Shown piece after piece: positions 60,329 to 64,000 of a stretch of DNA of 64,000 nt. The translations under genes and the position numbers were made by a program. Every line of letters starts with the position of its first letter. Position 1 is the stretch's first letter. The DNA lies in the NCBI GenBank assembly GCA_039111635.1, contig JBCAQO010000006.1, forward strand, positions 868,001 to 932,000, read 5' to 3'. This DNA is from Heterobasidion occidentale (lineage: Eukaryota > Basidiomycota > Agaricomycetes > Russulales > Bondarzewiaceae). Below the pieces are notes generated by a model, which was not told the DNA's origin, made no database searches, and saw nothing but the letters and a program-made list of their open reading frames with translations.

Positions 60329-61843
60329 ATGCGTACCGGCTACGCGCTCAGACTCCTTCCCCTCGCCCTCGCGCTCGTCCACGACCGCGCCGGCGCAGAC
60401 GCGCAGACGCAGTACGTGCTGAAGGACAAGTTCGTCGGCCGCGACTTCCTGGACGCCTGGACGTGGGAAACGATGGACGACCCGACGCACGGGCGCGTCA
60501 ACTACGTCGACCAGCGCACCGCGCTGCAGAAGAACCTCTCCTACGGTACGCCCCCGCCTCCCCCACCTCCCACGCGCGCGCGCTCACCCGCTCCTCCGCG
60601 CCCCGCAAGCGACGGACGCCAAGTTCGTCATGCGCGCCGACAGCTGGTCGCGCGTTGGCCAGGGCGGCGGGGGCCCGGGCCCGCGCGGGCGCGACAGCGT
60701 GCGCATCACGTCGCGCGGCGCGTACGGCGACTCGCTGCTCGTGCTCGACGTCGCGCACATGCCGGCGGGCTGCGCGACGTGGCCCGCGTTCTGGACGCTC
60801 AGCCAGCGCGGGCCGTGGCCGCACGGCGGCGAGATCGACATCATCGAAGGTGCGCGCCCTGTCTCCCGCCCCCCGTCCCCCGTCCCGCGTGTCCTCTGTC
60901 GTGCTTGTGAGAAACGAGCGGGGGCTGATTTGGCTTTGGTTCGGCGGTTTCGTTGGAAGGCGTGAACCAGGCGACCGCGAACCTCGTTTCGCTGCATACG
61001 ACGCCGGACTGCACGATGCCGCAGCAGCGCGCTCAAACGGGGTGCGTAAGCGTCCCGTCCTGGCCTCCCCCAGTCTGACATCGACTCTGTACTCCCACAG
61101 CACGGTGGTCTCCACCGACTGCTCCGGGCTGGCGAACTCGAACCAGGGCTGCGGGACGCAGATGACGCAGGCGCGCTCGTACGGCGCGCCGTTCAACGCG
61201 GCGGGCGGGGGGTGGTACGCGATGCAGCGCGCGCGCGGGCGGGGGGTGCGCGTGTGGTTTTGGGGGCGGAACGACGAGGGGGTGCCTGTGGAGGTCAGGG
61301 CGGGGGCGGGCGTCGTGGAGTCCGTGGAGGGATGGGGGATGCCAGGGGCGGAGTTTGCGATGGGCGGGGGCGCGGACGCAGACGCAGATGAGGATGGTGA
61401 GGATGAGAGCGATGCCGAGGTGGGGGTGGGTATGGGTGTGCGCGCAAAGTGGAAGAGGAATGGGGATGGCGAGAGCGAGAGCGAGAGCGAGGCGGAGGGG
61501 ACGTGTGGGTTCGACGAGCACTTCGACGACCATGTGGCCGTGTTCGACTTGACGTTCTGCGTGAGTGCGACGTCCTGTGCTGTCTGCTTGATATGTGTCG
61601 CGGACGGAGAGGCTGACGACGTCATGGATGCATGCATTATAGGGTGACTGGGCAGGCTCCGCGTGGTCCTCGTCGGGGTGCGGACAGGGCACGTGCGAAG
61701 ACTGTACGTCGTGCACGCTCATCCCGCTCTTTGTACGCTCGCGCTGACGTTTGGGCTGTGCAGTCGTCAACAACAACCCGGCTGCGTTCGCAGAGTCCTA
61801 CTGGGAGATCAACGCCTTGCGCGTGTACACCCCCGGCCAGTGA
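60329..61843 (+). CDS. Secreted GH16 endo-beta-glucanase-like glycoside hydrolase
   Basis: ATG at 60329 begins a signal peptide (RLLPLALALVHDRAGADA), then QYVLKDKFVGRDFLDAWTWE, ITSRGAYGDSLLVLDVAHMP, GCATWPAFWTLS and the catalytic core GEIDIIEG (nucleophile and acid/base glutamates of GH16). Later are LHTTPDCTMPQ, NSNQGCGTQM, GGGWYAMQR, VRVWFWGRNDEGVPVEV, FDLTFCGDWAG and the end YWEINALRVYTPGQ, stop 61841-61843. These match laminarinase-type GH16 of basidiomycetes, which cut beta-1,3(1,6)-glucans of fungal walls. An acidic low-complexity insert of about 40 residues (about 61365-61500) separates GAEFAM from CGFDEHFDDH. Introns lie near 60546-60608, 60850-60957, 61042-61100, 61560-61645 and 61705-61760. 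Confidence 0.92.
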
Positions 61844-63112
61844 TCGCGCGCATGCCCGGCGGTCGGGCTTCCATGCGCCATGATCGACGTGTCTGGGAGC
61901 CCGTACTGTGACTGTTGGTCTTGGGGCACAGATTTCTTGTCGGCTGGTTTCGATTAGAACTCAATCTATGTGTGGCGTTTGTTTTTTGGCTGGCCAAATA
62001 TTGACGCGGGACCGTCAGGTTGAAAGTTTTGGTCGTTGTCTTGCCTTGTTCTTGTTTTGATCGAGTTCGTTTCGGGCAAGTCAGAGGATTGCCAGTCATT
62101 ACTGTCATGTACTGTCCGTACTGCACACATACACACTGCATTCCCGGTGGGGTTCAACGAGCGTCACCCGAGCACGGCGACGAAGCGCCCCGGCATAAAA
62201 ACTCGGAAACCGGTGGGAAGTCCTGGAGAAGAAGTTTGAGAAGAGGCCATTACGGAACGGGCTTCCGAGCTGTGGAGATCGAGAAGGTCACGTCGGGCCC
62301 TTCGAACACTGCTGCTGCTGCTGCTGTAGCGCTGATAGAGTTGAGACGCCCGCTGTGGGGGCGAGAGGGCGGAGGCGAGCGAAAGCGACGGGTGCCGTCG
62401 AGACGGGCGCTGAAACTCATAGAGCGCAGGAACGATCGGGAATGCCCGCGGCGGGACGTTTGGATGGCCATTTTGAAGGAATGCGTGCGCACTGCGCCGT
62501 CGTGCATGTGCGGGCGGTGGTTGGGCCTCGGTCGCAGCTTCACGTGCGGGGAGAGGGTTGCAGGCACCCGAGGCCCCGAGTGGTACGCCGTGAGAAATCA
62601 GCATGAGGTACCGGCATCGTGGAGCGGAGGGGCTGCAGGGAGCTGGAGGGCTGCATTTCCTCGGGGAGAACGGCCACGCGGGCGATGTGCGAGAAGCGCA
62701 GAGAAGCGGTGGGAGAGACAAGGGAGGGCGGCGGGACTCGAGGAGAGAGGGAGAGCGAGGGAGCTGAGGGACTAGCTAGAGAGCCCGAGGGGGTGGCGAG
62801 GGAGATCTGGCGATGGGCGGACCCCGAGAAGCGCAGGAGAGATGATGCACGGCGCTGTGGCTTTCCTCGCCTTCACTTGGGCCTCTCTCCTGCCCTTTCT
62901 TCGCCCGACCCTCCTCCCTCCCTCCTCCTCCTCCTCCTCCTCCTCCTTCTCCTCCTTCACACTCTCCATCACCCTCGCCACAATACGAGCAGCGGCGCCA
63001 TCATCTTCCTGCGCACCCGGCGCCTCTTCCACCATCACCTCAACGGTCCTCACCGCACCCTAACCATCACCTCTCTCTCTGCTACCGCCGTCCCCCTGCC
63101 GTCCTCGCCACA
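61844..63112. other. Intergenic region upstream of ELL
   Basis: About 1.3 kb. Includes a GCTGCTGCTGCTGCT stretch near 62311 and a purine-rich part to about 62840. A plus-strand open frame of 251 codons (62020-62775) is Arg/Gly-rich with no motif. The end is a pyrimidine-rich leader. Confidence 0.45.
62921..62956. repeat. TCC microsatellite in the ELL leader
   Basis: Nearly pure TCC units about 160-190 bp before the ATG. It resembles the leader of the RhoGAP gene in this window. Confidence 0.7.
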
Positions 63113-64000
63113 ATGCCTCTCCCCAACGTCAACGGCACTCTCTCTCTCCAGGGCGCCCTCCGCTCTGGAGATGCAACCAAATCCACTCTCAAGCACGGCA
63201 TGCTCATCCGCCTCACCCCAGAGAACATCCAGTCTCTCCAGGACTTCACCCGCCACCGTAGCATCCAAGCACAGTTCGGCGACAGCCCCGTGCGCATATC
63301 CTCTTCCCTTCTTCCCTGTGCGTATCCCTGACAAGCATGCCCCCGATTTCCTTCTCTAGGGCATCTACATCGGCGAGCAGTTCTTCCCTATGCGCATCAT
63401 CGGCGAGGCCGCCCCTCACGAACTCTACCTCCGATCCACCCCTTTGAACAAGCCAAACGCGCCTCTCAAGCTCTACGCCAACATCACAGGCAAGATCACC
63501 GTCGAGCGCGAGCTCGACCAAAAAATCGAGGACAAAGTCTCCCAGTCCACCGCCGACGCCGCCAAGGCCAAGAATTCCCGCCGCATCGTCGTCATCGACG
63601 AGCCGCCCCCGAAGAAACCCGCCGCAGCCTCGGCCGCAGCCACGAAGAAGAAGAAGGCGGGCACGAGCGTGTCTGTCACGCGTCGCGCGCCACAGATCAT
63701 ACAGGCGAAGAACGAGGGCTCCTCTAGGCTCGCGTCTCCCGCCCCCAACCAAGGCAAGGCACTCTCGCCCCTGCGCCCGCCCGCCGCCACGGTCAATATC
63801 AACCTCCGCCAGCGCGTCATTCGCTGCATCGCCGCCAGCCCGCGGGCGCAAGACGAGGTCGTCAACCTCGTCGGTGGCCCCTCGTGTGCAGATTCGACCC
63901 GGCGCGACGTCCTCGCCCAGCTCGAAGACGTGCGTGCTCCCTCTTGTTCTCTATGACCTCGCGATCGCCTGCTTATCCTCCGCCACGCCATCCAGGTGGC
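63113..64000 (+). CDS. RNA polymerase II elongation factor ELL, 5' part
   Basis: ATG at 63113 (MPLPNVNGTLSLQG); runs off the right end. One intron (about 63289-63359) joins IQAQFGDSP to GIYIGEQFFPMR. Then come HELYLRSTPLNKP, LKLYANITGKITVERELDQK and IEDKVSQSTADAAKAKNSRR, followed by a Pro/Lys/Ala linker and LRQRVIRCIAASPRAQDEVV with RRDVLAQLED. This layout matches the ELL N-terminal domain: a beta-rich fold, the phrase on serial glutamine/alanine and lysine residues, then a winged-helix region (RVIxxIA..). ELL suppresses polymerase pausing within elongation complexes. A possible second intron starts after LED at about 63932. The occludin-like C-terminal domain is outside the window. Confidence 0.8.

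Noticed and set aside
60169..61647. 492-codon plus-strand frame over the GH16 gene
   Set aside because: It contains parts of GH16 exons out of phase with each other; the spliced GH16 model explains the conserved motifs better.
1..64000. Transposons or terminal repeats
   Set aside because: I searched by eye for transposase, reverse transcriptase or integrase motifs in the translated frames and for long flanking repeats and saw none; short or old elements could be missed.

Overview
The window is a gene-dense piece of a filamentous basidiomycete genome, most likely an agaricomycete. This rests on short GT-AG introns of about 45-90 nt in nearly every gene, alternating gene strands, and protein types such as fungal-specific elongation factor eEF3, a Git3-like 7TM receptor, agaricomycete-style BTB and F-box-like proteins, a GH16 glucanase-like enzyme and a pepsin-like protease. 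I support 24 protein genes (two run off the ends), one intron-containing tRNA-Gln, and one gene relic. No transposon, CRISPR array or bacterial-type operon was recognised. Family names come from recognising sequence motifs, not from a database search.

Layout. 1-2 kb: 5' part of an adenylate-forming (NRPS-like) gene leaving the window on the left. 3.5-17.5 kb: a compact housekeeping block with a GTPBP1-like GTPase, an NFKBIL1-like protein, UTP25 (ribosome biogenesis), an ARFRP1/Arl3-type GTPase, V-ATPase subunit c'' (VMA16), a Cue5-like ubiquitin-binding protein and a Rkm4/SETD6-like SET methyltransferase. 19.4-24.6 kb: a large LIM-LIM-C1-RhoGAP protein (Rga1-like). 25-31 kb: F-box-like protein, BTB protein, tRNA-Gln(CUG), the relic, and RPA43 (RNA polymerase I). 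31.5-35.3 kb: PAM16 (mitochondrial import) and the 7TM receptor. 36.7-42.3 kb: very GC-rich DNA with a frame-broken membrane/coiled-coil gene and a small basic protein. 44-51 kb: eEF3 and a Psr1-like phosphatase. 52-64 kb: AP-1-like bZIP factor, MFS transporter, PHS1 dehydratase, a secreted aspartic protease divergent from a secreted GH16 enzyme, and the start of an ELL elongation factor.

How the genes relate. Most are core cell functions and show no sign of a cluster. Two very tight divergent pairs stand out: ARFRP1/VMA16 (95 bp between start codons) and RPA43/PAM16 (181 bp). The protease/GH16 pair is the only obvious secreted-enzyme neighbourhood.

Most notable observations. (1) At about 29.34-29.72 kb, next to the tRNA gene, lies a diverged, broken copy of the promoter, first exon, first intron and start of exon 2 of the aspartic protease located 30 kb away. 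(2) Several otherwise well-conserved genes in the GC-rich parts (Rga1-like, 7TM receptor, the 36.7-40.2 kb gene) change reading frame without an intron, mostly at G/C runs; this looks like single-base sequence errors but could be real decay. (3) PAM16 has a first coding exon consisting of the ATG alone.
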